Shown: in pieces, positions 26,725-34,740 of the stretch
How positions within the stretch are numbered: position 1 is the first letter of the stretch
How the letters are laid out: each line of letters begins with the position of its first letter
Assembly (NCBI GenBank): GCA_947584295.1
Contig: CANPWM010000010.1
Coordinates: 1 to 50,719 of the forward strand
Direction of reading: 5' to 3'
DNA from: an uncultured Oscillospiraceae bacterium
GTDB lineage: Bacteria > Bacillota > Clostridia > Oscillospirales > Oscillospiraceae
DNA length: 50,719 nucleotides
Position numbers and translations under genes: made by a program
Notes under the pieces: generated by a model
The model's input: the letters and a program-made list of their open reading frames with translations, nothing else
The model's database searches: none
What the model was told of the DNA's origin: nothing

Positions 26725-27200
26725 TTGTGGTACTTCCCCCCATTCAGGATAGTGAAGGCCCGGTAAATCTGTTCCAGCACCATCACCCTGGCCAGGTGGT
26801 GGGGGAAGGTCATGGGCGACATGGAAAGCCGCAGGGCCGCCATGTCCTTGACGCTCTGGTGCAGGCCGTCGGAGCCGCCGATGATAAAGCACAGCTTGGG
26901 GCCTCCACGGCTCAGCTCCTCCAAAAGCCCCGCCAGGGCCGGGGAGGAATACTCCCTGCCCTCCACGCACAGGGCCACCACCGCCGCCCCCCGGGGGACG
27001 GCCCGTTTGATGGCCTCCGCCTCTTTCAAAAGGCAGGCCTCCACCTCCGCCGGGGAGGGGTTCTCCCGCTTGCGCTCCTCGGCCGCCTCCGTCACCGTTA
27101 CCCGGCAGAAGGCCCCCAGGCGCTTTATGTACTCCGCGCAGGCGTCCTTATAGAATTGTTCCTTCAGCCTGCCTACGCAGATCAGCGTCACGTCTATCAT
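26721..27200 (-). CDS. rlmH: 23S rRNA pseudouridine1915 N3-methyltransferase
   Basis: From ATG 27200 the protein is 159 residues, the canonical RlmH length. It starts MIDVTLICVGRLKEQFYKDA and has the SPOUT methyltransferase knot: CFIIGGSDGLHQSV and the C-terminal LARVMVLEQIYRAFTILNGG with the final YHK. It methylates pseudouridine 1915 in helix 69 of 23S rRNA using AdoMet. An in-frame start at 27221 would place translation inside the murA terminator, so I prefer 27200. The stop overlaps the next gene. Confidence 0.95.
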   Translation of the reverse strand: MIDVTLICVGRLKEQFYKDACAEYIKRLGAFCRVTVTEAAEERKRENPSPAEVEACLLKEAEAIKRAVPRGAAVVALCVEGREYSSPALAGLLEELSRGGPKLCFIIGGSDGLHQSVKDMAALRLSMSPMTFPHHLARVMVLEQIYRAFTILNGGKYHK

Positions 27201-27213
27201 TCTATAAAAGTCA

Positions 27214-27232
27214 GGGGGCATTTTATGCCCCC
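27214..27232 (-). terminator. Terminator of murA
   Basis: GGGGGCA (27214-27220), 5-base loop, TGCCCCC (27226-27232). On the minus strand it is followed by TGACTTTTAT. It lies between murA and rlmH, 14 bases before the rlmH start. Confidence 0.7.
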
Positions 27233-27259
27233 GGATCGGTTTTTATCCTGTTTAACTGA

Positions 27260-28561
27260 TCAGCCGATTTTGACGATCTCCGCGCCGTCGGTCTCCGGGA
27301 TCTCCACGCTCTGGATATCCGCGCCCACGGCCCTGAGCTTCTCCACCAGATCCTCATAGCCGCGCTCGATGTAGCTTACGCCCTCGATCTCCGTGGTGCC
27401 CTGGGCGCACAGGCCCGCGATGACCATGGCCGCCCCGGCTCGCAGATCCCACGCCTTCACCGAGGCACCCGTCAGCTCGCCAACGCCCTCGATGATGGCC
27501 TTGCGGCCATCCACGGTGATGCTGGCGCCCATCTTCATCAGCTCGTCCACATATTTGTACCGGGTGTCCCACACGCCCTCCGTGATGACGGAGGTACCCC
27601 GGGCCAGGCACAGCACCGTGGCCATCTGGGGCTGCATATCCGTGGGGAAGCCGGGATAGGGCAGGGTCTTCAGGTTGATGCGCCGCAGGGAGCCGGACCG
27701 GGAGACGAGCATCTCGTCCTCGCCCTCCTCCACGTGGACGCCCATCTCCTCCAGCTTGCCGGTGATGCAGTCCATGTGCTTGGGAATGACGTTCTTGATG
27801 AGCAGGCTGCCGCCCGCCCCGGCCACGGCGGCCATATAGGTCCCGGCCTCGATCTGGTCGGGGATCAGCGCGTAGCTGCCGCCGTTGAGGCGGTCAACCC
27901 CCCGGATCTTGATGACGTTGGTGCCGGCCCCCCGGATATCCGCGCCCATGGCGTTGAGGAAGTTGGCCACGTCCACGATATGGGGTTCCCGGGCCACGTT
28001 CTCAATGCGGGTGACGCCCTTGGCGAACACGGCGGCCAGCATGATGTTGATGGTGGCGCCCACGCTGGCGACGTCCAGGTAGATGTCCGCCCCGTGGAGC
28101 CGCCCGTCCCTGGCGGTGGCGGAGACGAGGCCGTTTTTGACCTCCACCTCCGCGCCCATGGCGATAAAGCCCTTCACGTGCTGGTCGATGGGTCGGACGG
28201 AACCGAAATTACAGCCGCCGGGCATGGCCACCTTGGCCTTCCCGAACCGGCCCAGAAGCGCGCCGATCAGGTAGTAGCTGGCGCGGATCTTCGTCATGAT
28301 ATCAAAATCCGCCTTGGACGTGCGCACGCCGGAGCAGTCGATGTCCATGGTGTGCCTGTCCACCGTCCTGACCCTGGCCCCCAGCCGCCGGAGAATGTTC
28401 AGGAGCATGGTCACGTCGGAGATCTGCGGAATATTTTCAATGCGGCATACCCCGTCCACCAGCATGGCGGCGGGAATGATGGCCACGGCGGCGTTTTTGG
28501 CCCCGCTGATCTCAACGGTGCCGTAAAGCGGCCTCCCACCTTTGATAATATACTTTGTCAA
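27260..28561 (-). CDS. murA: UDP-N-acetylglucosamine 1-carboxyvinyltransferase MurA
   Basis: The 433-residue enzyme adds enolpyruvate from PEP to UDP-GlcNAc, the first committed step of peptidoglycan synthesis. The N-terminus KGGRPLYGTVEISGAKNAA carries the catalytic Lys of GAKN; the loop MPGGCNFGSVRPIDQHV contains the active-site Cys that fosfomycin attacks, so the enzyme should be of the sensitive type. It starts with TTG (28561), with AGGAAGG seven bases upstream. Transcription starts from TTGCAA-17-TATAAT, leaving a leader of about 130 bases. Confidence 0.96.
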   Translation of the reverse strand: MTKYIIKGGRPLYGTVEISGAKNAAVAIIPAAMLVDGVCRIENIPQISDVTMLLNILRRLGARVRTVDRHTMDIDCSGVRTSKADFDIMTKIRASYYLIGALLGRFGKAKVAMPGGCNFGSVRPIDQHVKGFIAMGAEVEVKNGLVSATARDGRLHGADIYLDVASVGATINIMLAAVFAKGVTRIENVAREPHIVDVANFLNAMGADIRGAGTNVIKIRGVDRLNGGSYALIPDQIEAGTYMAAVAGAGGSLLIKNVIPKHMDCITGKLEEMGVHVEEGEDEMLVSRSGSLRRINLKTLPYPGFPTDMQPQMATVLCLARGTSVITEGVWDTRYKYVDELMKMGASITVDGRKAIIEGVGELTGASVKAWDLRAGAAMVIAGLCAQGTTEIEGVSYIERGYEDLVEKLRAVGADIQSVEIPETDGAEIVKIG

Positions 28562-28913
28562 AGGCTCACCTTCCTGTGCGCTTACTTGTTGACTGCGCGG
28601 CTTTTAAACTCAGTATGCCCGCGCCGCCGGCATAAAATCCGGCGTTGCCCCGGTATAAGATCCGGCGTTGATGATCTTAAGGATCCGTGTAAATAAGATT
28701 ATAACATCTGTTTCAAAATTTTGCAACATCTTTTCGGCAATTCCGGGGAATTTTGGTCTACATAATCCGTGTCCTTTCTCCCCTCCGCCGCCTCCGGGCC
28801 GTGAAAAGTAGAAATTACCATAATTTCCCTTTCCCCCTTATGGGCGGCAGGCCCGGTATTTACGCTTTTTGTCCCCGCCGGGGCGGGCGCCCCGGCGGGG
28901 ACAAAGCAGGTTT
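28562..28913. other. Gene-free stretch: murA leader and a 38-base perfect hairpin
   Basis: No credible gene on either strand. It holds the murA leader, with the direct repeat ATCCGGCGTTG (near 28638 and 28663), the murA promoter, an AT-rich part, and a very strong palindrome at 28868-28905 (TTTGTCCCCGCCGGGGC and complement). The palindrome lies nine bases after the lectin stop, but its minus-strand side lacks a U-run, so its role as terminator is unclear. Confidence 0.6.
28698..28726 (-). promoter_or_regulatory. Promoter of murA
   Basis: On the minus strand TTGCAA (28726-28721), 17 bases, perfect TATAAT (28703-28698). Confidence 0.75.
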
Positions 28914-29285
28914 TCAGCCCTTGTTTTTCCAACCGATGATGCTGATGACCACATCGTTGTAGTCCCCGTCAATGTAATCCTCCAGACAGAGGGTGAACTC
29001 CTTGCCCACCACGGAGCCCTCGTCGGTGGTGATGTCGTGGGAGTGAGGGGTTCCCAGGAGCTGCGCGGCTTTTTTGACCTCCACGACCACCCGAAGGCCG
29101 TCATTCTCCACCGGGGCGTACCCGCAGGCCAGGGGCGGGTTGATGCCCGTACTCTGCTTGCTGGCCGACATATACTGTCTGCCGTTGTCCAAAATCGTCA
29201 CCGTCACCTTGTTGGCGGCCTGGGTGGTGATGAACCAGGACATAAAGTACCCCTTGGGGATATTGACGTTGAATTCTTTTTTCAT
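28914..29285 (-). CDS. LecB/PA-IIL-like calcium-dependent lectin
   Basis: A 123-residue protein without signal peptide. The C-terminal part carries E102-D103-x2-D106-x-D108-Y-N110-D111 and ends in Gly123, matching LecB of Pseudomonas aeruginosa (E95, D96, D99, D101, N103, D104 and terminal G114), which bind two calcium ions and the sugar. The N-terminal half also follows the LecB strand pattern (QSTG near residue 44 against QSTN). The LecB sugar-specificity loop NSSG is here TTQA, so sugar preference may differ. The start at ATG 29285 has AAGGAGG upstream; 29321 is a less likely start. It follows the nitrilase-fold gene by 16 bases. Confidence 0.82.
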   Translation of the reverse strand: MKKEFNVNIPKGYFMSWFITTQAANKVTVTILDNGRQYMSASKQSTGINPPLACGYAPVENDGLRVVVEVKKAAQLLGTPHSHDITTDEGSVVGKEFTLCLEDYIDGDYNDVVISIIGWKNKG

Positions 29286-29301
29286 GATTTTCTTTTCCTC
29301 C

Positions 29302-31068
29302 TTATTTTTTAGGATATTCAAGGGCGTAGACCTTGCAGTAATCCTGTTCCTTGATCTCTTCGTACTTGATCCCCTTGCTGTATAGGATCTGATCCTCCTG
29401 CTCCTCCCCCGGCGTTTCCTCCGCGGCTTCCGCCGCCTTAATGATCCAGAAGGGGGACTTCAGATAGCTGATGACCCCGCTTACCGAGGTGGAGCTGGAG
29501 ACGTTTTTACCCTTGAAGGGGTACAGTCCGAAGGAGATCTCCAGGTACGGGTCGCCGGTCGGAACTTGGCTTTTCGCCTCGCTCACCGCGTTGGTGTAGA
29601 CCGTGGCGCAGTTGTGCCACCGGGCCAGGCACTCCGCCGTGCCTACGAACATATTGCTGTCGCCGGGGTTGTCGGAGATCACCAGCATCACGTCCACAAA
29701 GTCGCAGTACTTGTGCAGGGGATTGTGGCTGTCCAGAAGATCCAGCACGTCCCGGCAGATGGCCACCCCCACCACGCAGTCGGCAAAGGGCAAAATGGTG
29801 ACACTGTCCTCCATGATGATGTCCTCGGACAAGGTCTTGTACCGCTCCAGGGGGTACTGCCGGGTGTCGATGCGGTATTGCTCGGCCACGTCCTTTTTAT
29901 AGCCCATGGAGAAGGGGATCATCTTATTGTAGGGGGCGGCCTCCTGCCAGCTCCCGCCGCGGTTTACGAAGATGGGGGCGCGGTTATAGTAGGCCGTGCT
30001 GTTCCGGTCGTAATGGTAATAGCTCCCGCCCACCACCAGCTTCAGTCCCCCGCCGCTGGCGGCGAGGACGCTCTTGAGGTACGCCAGCGTGTTCTTATTT
30101 ATGGAGAGCTCCGGGAAGATGAGGATCTGCGCATTCTTCCCGGCGGCGGTACTCACGGCCTCGGAGATGTTCTTCTGCTCCACGGTCAAACTGTCGGAGG
30201 CCACGTAGAGACCGATGTTCTCAAAGCCCAGGGGCCGGGTGGCCTTCAGCTGCAGATGCGAGAGCATGCTCCCGTGGGCCGCGCCCACCTGGAGGGAGCC
30301 GTCGCCCAGGATCCGCATTCCGGAGAGCATCTCCAGGTTCTTTTTCACCGCGGCCCGCTCCGTCTCGTTGAGGCGCACGCCCCGGATATTCCGGAAGGGA
30401 CAGCTCGCCACGGTGATCTTCGGCTCCCCCCAGACCTTCGCCCCCTCGGCCATCAGCAGATCCCCGGACAGACGGTACCGAAGGCCGCTCCCCTGCTGAC
30501 AGGCGCTGTCATAGCGCAGGAGAAACGCCAGCGCAAGCTTGAATTCGTCCAGCTCCGAAGAAAGCTTCGCCTGCTCCTGTTCATACCACCTCCCCAGGTC
30601 GGAGGGCTGCGCGGCTTTATACCACCTGTTCACGTCGGGATCCGACAGGTAGTTGAAGAGATACTTGTCCTTCAGCGTCAGGTATGTATAGAAACACCGC
30701 TGGAGAGTCGTGGTGGGTTCCGTGGGACTCATTATGCCCCAGGCGGTGATGTCCACCCGGAGACTGTCGCCGCAGATATAGCGGAACGAGCGCCCCACCG
30801 GTTTCCCGCTGCCGTTCAGGATATCGCTGGAGACCACATTGACGTTGAGTTCGCCGAAGTTCTCCACGGTCAGGGTCAGCGTCCTGTCCGTGCAGGGCCT
30901 GGCCCCCTGGGCGGCAGGCATACCCATACCGCCTTCCCTCAGGCGTTCGTAAAAATAGAACTGATTATCCCCTCTGAGGGACACGTCAACGTGCCCCTTT
31001 CCCGTGGAAAAGATCTGCCACCCCACGGTCCCGCCGGGTTCTGTCCCGGTCAGCGTAAATGTTTTCAC
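29302..31068 (-). CDS. Nitrilase-fold (carbon-nitrogen hydrolase) protein with novel N-terminal region
   Basis: A 588-residue protein starting at GTG 31068 with GGAGG seven bases upstream. Residues about 280-545 show the carbon-nitrogen hydrolase triad: E320 in QILIFPELSIN, K382 in PYNKMIPFS and C438 in GVAICRDVLD. Such enzymes hydrolyse amides or nitriles or transfer acyl groups. Residues 1-130 look like beta strands and could be a binding domain (TGTEPGGTVGWQIFSTG..., ...LTLTVENFGELNVNVV); residues 140-280 are mostly helical. No signal peptide. The pairing with a LecB-like lectin is unusual. The substrate is unknown. Confidence 0.75.
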   Translation of the reverse strand: MKTFTLTGTEPGGTVGWQIFSTGKGHVDVSLRGDNQFYFYERLREGGMGMPAAQGARPCTDRTLTLTVENFGELNVNVVSSDILNGSGKPVGRSFRYICGDSLRVDITAWGIMSPTEPTTTLQRCFYTYLTLKDKYLFNYLSDPDVNRWYKAAQPSDLGRWYEQEQAKLSSELDEFKLALAFLLRYDSACQQGSGLRYRLSGDLLMAEGAKVWGEPKITVASCPFRNIRGVRLNETERAAVKKNLEMLSGMRILGDGSLQVGAAHGSMLSHLQLKATRPLGFENIGLYVASDSLTVEQKNISEAVSTAAGKNAQILIFPELSINKNTLAYLKSVLAASGGGLKLVVGGSYYHYDRNSTAYYNRAPIFVNRGGSWQEAAPYNKMIPFSMGYKKDVAEQYRIDTRQYPLERYKTLSEDIIMEDSVTILPFADCVVGVAICRDVLDLLDSHNPLHKYCDFVDVMLVISDNPGDSNMFVGTAECLARWHNCATVYTNAVSEAKSQVPTGDPYLEISFGLYPFKGKNVSSSTSVSGVISYLKSPFWIIKAAEAAEETPGEEQEDQILYSKGIKYEEIKEQDYCKVYALEYPKK

Positions 31069-31386
31069 GAAGATCCTCCTTTCAGTCAGTCCGCCGTATA
31101 GCGTATATTATGCTCTCGCGCCCGCCCTTTCGGGCCTCCGGGGCGGCTAACCGGGGTGGAAGGGGCAGCCGCTTTCATTTTAAATATGTGTTCAGCGGGC
31201 GTTTTTGTTACAAGCCGTCCCCGGCCGCCCTCCCCCGGCGGGTCTTTCTGTAATTTCCCCCCTGATTTTTTCTTCTTCACCCGATTGACGAAAAGGCGAA
31301 AAAGCGGTATAGTATTCGTATCAATCATAACGGTATTCAGGGGGCGGGCGTCAGGCCCGCGTCCCATCGCCAAGGAGGTTTTCATT
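31069..31386. other. Divergent intergenic region between nitrilase-fold gene and mrp
   Basis: No gene is visible. It contains the mrp promoter and a GC-rich part with short inverted repeats. A TATACG/TATAAT-like stretch near 31095-31110 could serve the minus-strand nitrilase-lectin operon, but no clear -35 is seen. Confidence 0.5.
31285..31313 (+). promoter_or_regulatory. Promoter of mrp
   Basis: TTGACG (31285-31290), 17 bases, TATAGT (31308-31313); leader about 65 bases. Confidence 0.72.
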
Positions 31387-32214
31387 TTGAGCGAAGAATG
31401 TACCCACGACTGCTCCACCTGCGCGGCCAACTGCGCCAGCCGTGAGAAGAAAAACGAGGATCCCAAGGCGGGAAATCCCGCGTCCAGCGTCAAAAAGGTC
31501 ATCGCCGTTGTCTCCGGCAAGGGCGGCGTGGGCAAGTCCATGGTGACGAGCCTGCTGGCCTGCGCCCAGCGGAAAAAAGGCTCCTCCGTGGCCATTATGG
31601 ACGCGGACATCACCGGCCCCTCCATTCCCAAGGTATTCGGCGTTCAGGAGCGGGCCATGGGCGTGGAGGAGGGCATCGTCCCCACCGAGACGCGCACCGG
31701 CATCAAGCTGATGAGCATGAATCTCCTCCTGGACAACCCCACGGACCCCGTGGTGTGGCGCGGCCCCATCATCGGCGGCGTGGTTCAGCAGTTCTGGAAG
31801 GAGGTCTTCTGGGGCGACGTGGACTATATGTTCGTGGATATGCCCCCGGGAACCGGGGACGTACCCCTCACCGTGTTCCAGTCCCTGCCCGTGAACGGCA
31901 TCGTCATCGTCACCTCCCCCCAGGAGCTGGTGAGCCAGATCGTGGAAAAGGCCGTGAAGATGGCGGAGCTGATGAATATTCCCGTCCTGGGCGTCGTGGA
32001 GAATATGTCCTATTTCGCCTGCCCCGACTGCGGCAAGAAGCACTATATCTTCGGCAAGAGCAGGCTGGAGGAGCTGGCCCAGACCCACAAGATCCCCGTC
32101 TGCGCCCGCCTGCCCATCGACCCGGCCATTCCCCAGGCCGCCGACGCCGGGGACATCGAGGGCGTGGACACCAATATGCTGGACGGGATCCTTGCCGCCG
32201 TGGAGAAGGCGTGA
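31387..32214 (+). CDS. Mrp/NBP35-family iron-sulfur carrier ATPase
   Basis: The start is TTG 31387: AAGGAGG lies at 31372-31378, eight bases upstream, and it gives a 275-residue protein with an N-terminal Cys cluster (ECTHDCSTCAANC) as in many clostridial Mrp proteins. Then come the deviant Walker A SGKGGVGKS (43-51), MDADITGPSIPK, DMPPGTGDV and the FACPDCGKK motif near residue 200, the bridging Fe-S site in the dimer. The family holds and transfers Fe-S clusters. It is transcribed alone, divergent from the nitrilase-lectin operon; the downstream fucose-isomerase-like gene has its own promoter. Confidence 0.93.
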   Translation: MSEECTHDCSTCAANCASREKKNEDPKAGNPASSVKKVIAVVSGKGGVGKSMVTSLLACAQRKKGSSVAIMDADITGPSIPKVFGVQERAMGVEEGIVPTETRTGIKLMSMNLLLDNPTDPVVWRGPIIGGVVQQFWKEVFWGDVDYMFVDMPPGTGDVPLTVFQSLPVNGIVIVTSPQELVSQIVEKAVKMAELMNIPVLGVVENMSYFACPDCGKKHYIFGKSRLEELAQTHKIPVCARLPIDPAIPQAADAGDIEGVDTNMLDGILAAVEKA

Positions 32215-32304
32215 CCCTCCAAAAAAGGCCGCACCGGGCAAGACCCCGGAGGTTTTCGTCCTCCCGCGCCCTTATATGAAGCATTATACCACGGAAGAAA
32301 AGGT

Positions 32305-32335
32305 TTGTCAAGCATTACTTTGAAAAAATTATAAT
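32305..32335 (+). promoter_or_regulatory. Possible promoter of the fucose-isomerase-like gene
   Basis: TTGTCA (32305-32310) and TATAAT (32330-32335) are separated by 19 bases, longer than optimal. The region is AT-rich, unlike its surroundings. Confidence 0.5.
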
Positions 32336-32368
32336 TATTTTTTAGTAACTTACAAGGAGGTCATTTTT

Positions 32369-33847
32369 ATGTGCAGCAACATTCCCCAGGTCAAGCTCGG
32401 CATCGTGGCGGTGAGCCGCGACTGCTTCCCCATCGCGCTGTCCACCCAGCGGCGCAAGAACATCGTGGCCGCCTATAAGGGCGAGCTTTACGAGTGTCCC
32501 GTCACCGTGGAGAACGAGCAGGACGCCCTGAAGGCCGTGGCGGACGTCACCGCCGCCGGGTGCAACGCTCTGGTGGTGTTCCTGGGCAACTTCGGCCCTG
32601 AGACGCCGGAGACGCTGATCGCCCAGAAGTTCGACGGCCCCTGCATGTACGTCTCCGCCGCCGAGGGCGACGGCGACATGATCAACGGGCGCGGCGACGC
32701 CTACTGCGGTATGCTCAACTGCTCCTACAACTTAGGGCTGCGCCATCTGAAGGGCTATATCCCCGAGTACCCCGTAGGCACCTGCGACGATATCGTGAAG
32801 ATGATCGCGGACTTTGTCCCCATCGCCCGCGCCATCATCGGCGTCAAGAACCTGAAGATCATCACCTTCGGCCCCCGGCCCCAGGACTTCTTCGCCTGCA
32901 ACGCCCCCATCAAGGGCCTCTATGAGCTGGGCGTTGAGATCGAGGAGAACTCCGAGCTGGATCTGCTGGTCAGCTACAAGGCCCATGCCAATGATCCCCG
33001 TATCCCCGCCGTCTGCGCGGAGATGGCCGCCGAGATGGGCGAGGGCCGGTATTTCCCGGAGATGAACGAGCGGCTGGCCCAGTTTGAGCTGACGCTTCTG
33101 GATTGGGCCGAGCAGCACAAGGGTGCCAGGAAGTATGTGGCCTTCGCCAACAAGTGCTGGCCCGCTTTCCCCGAGGCCTTTGGCTTCGAGCCCTGCTACG
33201 TCAACTCCCGTCTGGCCTCCCGGGGGATCCCCGTGGCCTGCGAGGTGGATATCTACGGCGCTCTCAGCGAGTACATAGGCGCGTGCGTCACGGGTGACGC
33301 CGTGACGCTCCTGGATATCAACAACTCCGTCCCCCAGTACATCTACGACGAGGACATCAAGGGCAAGTACGACTGCGCCCTTACGGACACCTTCATGGGC
33401 TTCCACTGCGGCAACACGCCGGAGTGCAAGATGTGCGAGAGCCGGGCCATCAAGTACCAGCTCATTCAGCACAGGCTCCTGGAGCCGGAGGGGAGCGACC
33501 CCGACTTCACCCGCGGCACCCTGGAGGGCGACATCGCCCCCGGCGACATCACCTTCTACCGCCTCCAGTGCGACAGCGAGGGGAACCTGCGCTCCTATGT
33601 GGCGGAGGGCCAGGTCCTGCCCGTGGCCACCCGCTCCTTCGGCGGCATCGGCATCTTCGCCATTCCTGAGATGGGCCGCTTCTACCGGCACGTCCTCATT
33701 CAGAAGCGTTATCCCCACCACGGCGCGGTGGCCTTCGCCCACTGCGGCAAGTATCTCTTTGAGGTGCTGAAATATCTGGGCGTCAAGGACATCGCCTGGA
33801 ACCAGCCCAAATCCCTGCCCTACCCCACCGAGAACCCCTGGGCGTAA
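32369..33847 (+). CDS. L-fucose/L-arabinose isomerase family protein
   Basis: A 492-residue protein of the FucI-like family (COG2407). Conserved polar residues fall in GIPVACEVDIYGALSEYIG (Glu) and VTLLDINNSV (Asp), with HHGAVAFAHCGKYLFEV near the C-terminus (His), which correspond to the metal and catalytic positions of L-fucose isomerase. It is shorter than E. coli FucI (591), as is usual for this subgroup, whose substrates are mostly untested. AAGGAGG precedes the ATG by eight bases. No fucose kinase, aldolase or permease is adjacent. The nearby LecB-like lectin makes a sugar connection possible but unproved. Confidence 0.82.
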   Translation: MCSNIPQVKLGIVAVSRDCFPIALSTQRRKNIVAAYKGELYECPVTVENEQDALKAVADVTAAGCNALVVFLGNFGPETPETLIAQKFDGPCMYVSAAEGDGDMINGRGDAYCGMLNCSYNLGLRHLKGYIPEYPVGTCDDIVKMIADFVPIARAIIGVKNLKIITFGPRPQDFFACNAPIKGLYELGVEIEENSELDLLVSYKAHANDPRIPAVCAEMAAEMGEGRYFPEMNERLAQFELTLLDWAEQHKGARKYVAFANKCWPAFPEAFGFEPCYVNSRLASRGIPVACEVDIYGALSEYIGACVTGDAVTLLDINNSVPQYIYDEDIKGKYDCALTDTFMGFHCGNTPECKMCESRAIKYQLIQHRLLEPEGSDPDFTRGTLEGDIAPGDITFYRLQCDSEGNLRSYVAEGQVLPVATRSFGGIGIFAIPEMGRFYRHVLIQKRYPHHGAVAFAHCGKYLFEVLKYLGVKDIAWNQPKSLPYPTENPWA

Positions 33848-33871
33848 GCTGTAAGGGAAAAGACATAGTAA

Positions 33872-33907
33872 CCGCCGCCCCCGGCTTGCCGGGCGCGGCG
33901 GTTTTTT
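33872..33907 (+). terminator. Terminator of the fucose-isomerase-like gene
   Basis: CCGCCGCCCCCGG, 4-base loop, CCGGGCGCGGCGG, then TTTTTT. Confidence 0.85.
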
Positions 33908-33966
33908 ATCGTATTTCGGAAAATCATTAAATAAACATTGCACGATGGTTTTTCGTAATTCGATAG

Positions 33967-34302
33967 GCGGGCCGGCCGGGTGTCCGGCCCGTACGGATAA
34001 TTTTTACGTTGGGGGAAGCGAAAAGATATGGGGGAAGATGTTTCGTAAGACGGCGGGCCGCCAAGAGAGGCGGCCCCTACAAGCTCCGAACATACGGAAG
34101 CCTGATTTATTACGCATAATGTTCTGTACGGGCCGGACACTGGCCGGCCCGCCTTTCGATTTACGAAAAATCTATCCTCATACGCCGTAGGGGCCGCCGC
34201 CCACGGCGGCCCATCGAATTTTCGGAAAACTTCCCCACAAATTGTAGGGGCCGCCTCTCTTGGCGGCCCGAAAATGGAATACGCGGCATAGCCGCAACCT
34301 TT
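33967..34302. repeat. Covariant-hairpin repeat cluster 1 (five hairpins plus one satellite motif)
   Basis: Five copies of the GTAGGGG/GTACGGG hairpin family: minus orientation at 33967-33996 and 34054-34080, plus orientation at 34126-34152, 34186-34212 and 34244-34270. The stems differ (GGGCCGG..., GGGCCGCC...), yet both arms of each hairpin match. A satellite motif, AATACGCGGC...GCCGCAACC, follows at 34275-34302. No gene lies between 33848 and 34400. Confidence 0.85.
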
Positions 34303-34400
34303 TTGTAGGCGGTATCGTAATTCGTTCGGCGAACCGGGACTTTCTTTTTCGACTTGCCCACGTTGTCAAAGCCCGGAGGACCGCGCCAGATGTCAGGCTG

Positions 34401-34631
34401 TCAGTCCTCCGGGCCGTTTTCATCGTCCGGGGTAAACGTTATGATGTCGGATATATCGCACTTTAAAATATGACACAGCGCGTTCAGCGTATAGGTGGAA
34501 ACCGACTCATCGCGCATGAACCGCTGTATGGTTTTACTGTCCAGGTTATACCGGCCGCACTTGTTACGCAGATAATAGGTGCTTATCCCACGCGCGGCCA
34601 GGAGTTTTCTCAGTGGCTCAAAGCTGATCAT
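34401..34631 (-). CDS. Small XRE/Cro-type transcriptional regulator
   Basis: A 76-residue helix-turn-helix protein of the YozG type: MISFEPLRKLLAARGISTYY, then NLDSKTIQRFMRDESVSTYTLNALCHIL and an acidic tail. It is divergent from the zinc-ribbon membrane protein gene. Between them lies a nearly perfect 24-bp palindrome and a 13-bp inverted repeat, so it probably controls itself and that operon. Its reading ends at 34401, next to repeat cluster 1. Confidence 0.85.
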   Translation of the reverse strand: MISFEPLRKLLAARGISTYYLRNKCGRYNLDSKTIQRFMRDESVSTYTLNALCHILKCDISDIITFTPDDENGPED

Positions 34632-34643
34632 GCCCGTTCCCTC

Positions 34644-34726
34644 TTGACTTTTTCTATATTATCGCATAGAATTGGACTAGCCAATATGAGGAATATTCCC
34701 CATATTCCGCCACAATATAGAAAAAG
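34644..34726 (+). promoter_or_regulatory. Divergent operator/promoter region
   Basis: TTGACT (34644-34649), 17 bases, TAGAAT (34667-34672) points to the plus-strand operon. Just downstream, 34683-34706 is a 24-bp palindrome (AATATG-GGAATATTCC-CATATT with one symmetric mismatch). A perfect 13-bp inverted repeat, CTTTTTCTATATT (34648-34660) and AATATAGAAAAAG (34714-34726), encloses the whole region. Confidence 0.7.
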
Positions 34727-34740
34727 CAGGAGGAATCCCT

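Noticed and set aside
28699..28932. A 77-codon minus-strand open frame next to murA
   Set aside because: It spans the murA promoter and a perfect palindrome and shows no protein-like features.
31156..31386. N-terminal extension of the mrp frame
   Set aside because: It covers the mrp promoter; the TTG at 31387 has an ideal ribosome-binding site and gives the family-typical N-terminus.
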